Assembly: GCA_945787625.1 (NCBI GenBank)
Contig: CALZJL010000083.1
Coordinates: 1-5,801 of the forward strand
Direction of reading: 5' to 3'
DNA length: 5,801 nt
Source: an uncultured Prevotellaceae bacterium
Lineage (GTDB): Bacteria; Bacteroidota; Bacteroidia; Bacteroidales; Bacteroidaceae
A program made the translations under genes and the position numbers. Position 1 is the stretch's first letter. Each line of letters opens with the position of its first letter. Below are positions 4,756 through 5,801 of this stretch, piece by piece. Below the pieces are notes generated by a model that was given only the letters and a program-made list of their open reading frames with translations, did not search any database and had not been told where the DNA came from.

Positions 4756-5801
4756 AAGATAATCACCTTGGCGCCGTTCGGGTTGATATACACTCCGCCG
4801 CGCTTGAGATTGTGAGCTCTGGTACCATCTATATTATAATAATAGGTGGTACCCTCTTTTTTACCATCAGCCTCAACAGTGTCAATACCTGTAGGAAGCT
4901 CCTGTACCAAATAGACCTTTGATACGCTGCCTGGGGCATCAATATATGCCTTGTTGGCAGGCAGAGAGGTAGTATTGTTGAGACCGAAACATGCCTCGGC
5001 ACCGGCATCGGTAGTGGCAGAGATGGTATACATGGTGCTCGCCTTGTCGATGGGAGTGAGCTTGAGCGTAGTGCCCTTCAGCAGGCCGGTATCAAAGGGC
5101 GTACCCTCATCAATGGGGCGCAGAGAGAGCTTGTAGCTGCCCTTGGCACCACAGAGCATGAGAGGAGTGCGGACTGCGATTACGCGCTCGGGCACAGGGG
5201 TCATGACAGCATAGCTGAACGTCTCACCCTCATACTCCTCTGAGCCTACCTCGCTGATGTAGTATGCCTGCAAACCCTCGGGCATCTCGAATGCAAAGGG
5301 GTAGCACACCGGCAGATAGCCCGACGTGGGTATGCTTACGGAATACTCGTCGACGGGGGAAACTGTCCAGAGGTTGTTGGTATCGCCGCTGCCTCCACTC
5401 CACAGACCCGTCTCGTTGGAGCTGTAGGAGTTGAGATACTGTCCGCTGCCGCCCATTTCAAAGGTGTATACGGAGTTGTTCTCGTCTACGAGTCCTGCCA
5501 CCCACGTAGGTGCTGAGGCGGCATCATACAGCTCACTGGTCTTGGTGCCTGCTGCACCGCCATAGTAGGCATCAGCCTGAGGATTGTACAGATAACGCTT
5601 GCCGTCCTCACCCTTGCGTAGCACCCACAGCTGGTCCAGCGATTTGGTATTGGTAGCAGCACGCCCCAAAGACCATGTCTTGCTGCCGTCTGGGCTGACG
5701 GTGCTTGATGCTACTGAGAGAGAATTGCTCTTGCCGAGGCTCTTGATATTGTAGTAGCGGTCGGGAGAAAGTGTGGCGACGAGGTTGCTCATGTCGAAGA
5801 T
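4752..5801 (-). CDS. Partial secreted-type protein with lectin-like N-terminal part and Bacteroidetes C-terminal module
   Basis: The frame is open through the right edge: three sense codons (I, F, D) precede the first in-window ATG (5792-5790). There is no signal peptide there, so that ATG is probably internal and the gene begins outside the window; 349 residues are visible. Numbering from that Met, residues about 10-147 have W/Y/G-rich repeats with QLW (54-56) and NLW (140-142), like the QxW pattern of ricin-type beta-trefoil lectins. About 150-220 (SGYLPVCYPFAFEMPEGLQAYY) and about 235-300 with LPANKAYI (277-284) are modules I associate with large Bacteroidales surface proteins. The tail YYNIDGTR...GGVYINPNGAKVIIF (318-346) resembles the YDLxGRxV...GIYIxxGKKV ends of Bacteroidetes secreted proteins, possibly a sorting-signal relative. 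Function is not recognised; binding of carbohydrate or host glycan is only a guess. It converges on PiT with overlapping stops, and its codons at 4821-4853 also form the PiT terminator. Confidence 0.8.
   Translation of the reverse strand: MFDMSNLVATLSPDRYYNIKSLGKSNSLSVASSTVSPDGSKTWSLGRAATNTKSLDQLWVLRKGEDGKRYLYNPQADAYYGGAAGTKTSELYDAASAPTWVAGLVDENNSVYTFEMGGSGQYLNSYSSNETGLWSGGSGDTNNLWTVSPVDEYSVSIPTSGYLPVCYPFAFEMPEGLQAYYISEVGSEEYEGETFSYAVMTPVPERVIAVRTPLMLCGAKGSYKLSLRPIDEGTPFDTGLLKGTTLKLTPIDKASTMYTISATTDAGAEACFGLNNTTSLPANKAYIDAPGSVSKVYLVQELPTGIDTVEADGKKEGTTYYYNIDGTRAHNLKRGGVYINPNGAKVIIF
4821..4862 (+). terminator. Intrinsic terminator of the porin-PiT unit, inside the convergent gene
   Basis: GGTACCATCTAT (4821-4832) pairs with ATAGGTGGTACC (4842-4853): twelve pairs with one G-U wobble (4828/4846) and a 9-nt A/T loop. 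CTC and a run of six T follow (4857-4862). This has the form of a rho-independent terminator for plus-strand transcription, 66 nt after the PiT stop. On the minus strand no U-tract follows the stem, so it should act in one direction only. The same bases encode the GTTYYYNIDGT segment of the minus-strand protein. Confidence 0.8.

Noticed and set aside
5790..5792. ATG as the true start of the minus-strand gene
   Set aside because: The frame stays open upstream to the window edge, and the residues after this Met are neither a signal peptide nor a natural N-terminus for such a protein.

Overview
The window looks like chromosomal DNA from a member of the Bacteroidales, most like Prevotella and its relatives. 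Three things point there. None of the genes has a Shine-Dalgarno sequence and their leaders are A/T-rich. One promoter matches the Bacteroidetes -7 element TAnnTTTG. The protein families are typical of that phylum: a phosphate-type outer-membrane porin, a long PiT transporter with a PhoU-like tail, and a secreted-type protein ending in a Bacteroidetes C-terminal module. The assignment comes from recognising patterns, not from a database search.

Layout. Positions 1-175 are non-coding: an imperfect dyad (4-40), then a leader with almost no G that carries eleven AACCT words, mostly 8 bp apart. A PAP2-family membrane phosphatase follows (176-1102, +). The 105-nt gap after it (1103-1207) is densely organised. 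It holds three, perhaps four, CTGTCAT-like half-sites at exact 11-bp spacing (a Pho-box-like array), a TAnnTTTG promoter element 10 nt downstream, a short palindrome overlapping both, and a 16-bp dyad just before the next gene. The porin (1208-2362, +) and the PiT phosphate transporter (2440-4755, +) are separated by 77 nt and probably form one transcription unit. A gene on the minus strand (4752-5801, running off the right edge) converges on the PiT gene, and the two stop codons overlap. A strong intrinsic terminator for the plus strand (4821-4862) lies inside the coding sequence of this minus-strand gene.

How it fits together. The porin would carry phosphate or polyphosphate across the outer membrane, and PiT would carry phosphate across the inner membrane. 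The PhoU-like tail of PiT could sense or gate uptake. The intergenic array is placed where PhoB would be expected to activate the pair under phosphate starvation. PAP2 could release phosphate from phosphorylated lipids, but it has no visible Pho box and its link to the pair is only adjacency. The minus-strand gene is probably unrelated: it encodes a lectin-like, secreted-type protein.

The most notable features are the multi-site Pho-box-like array with its promoter, the dyad at the porin leader, and the terminator embedded in the convergent gene. No mobile element, CRISPR array, rRNA or tRNA was seen.
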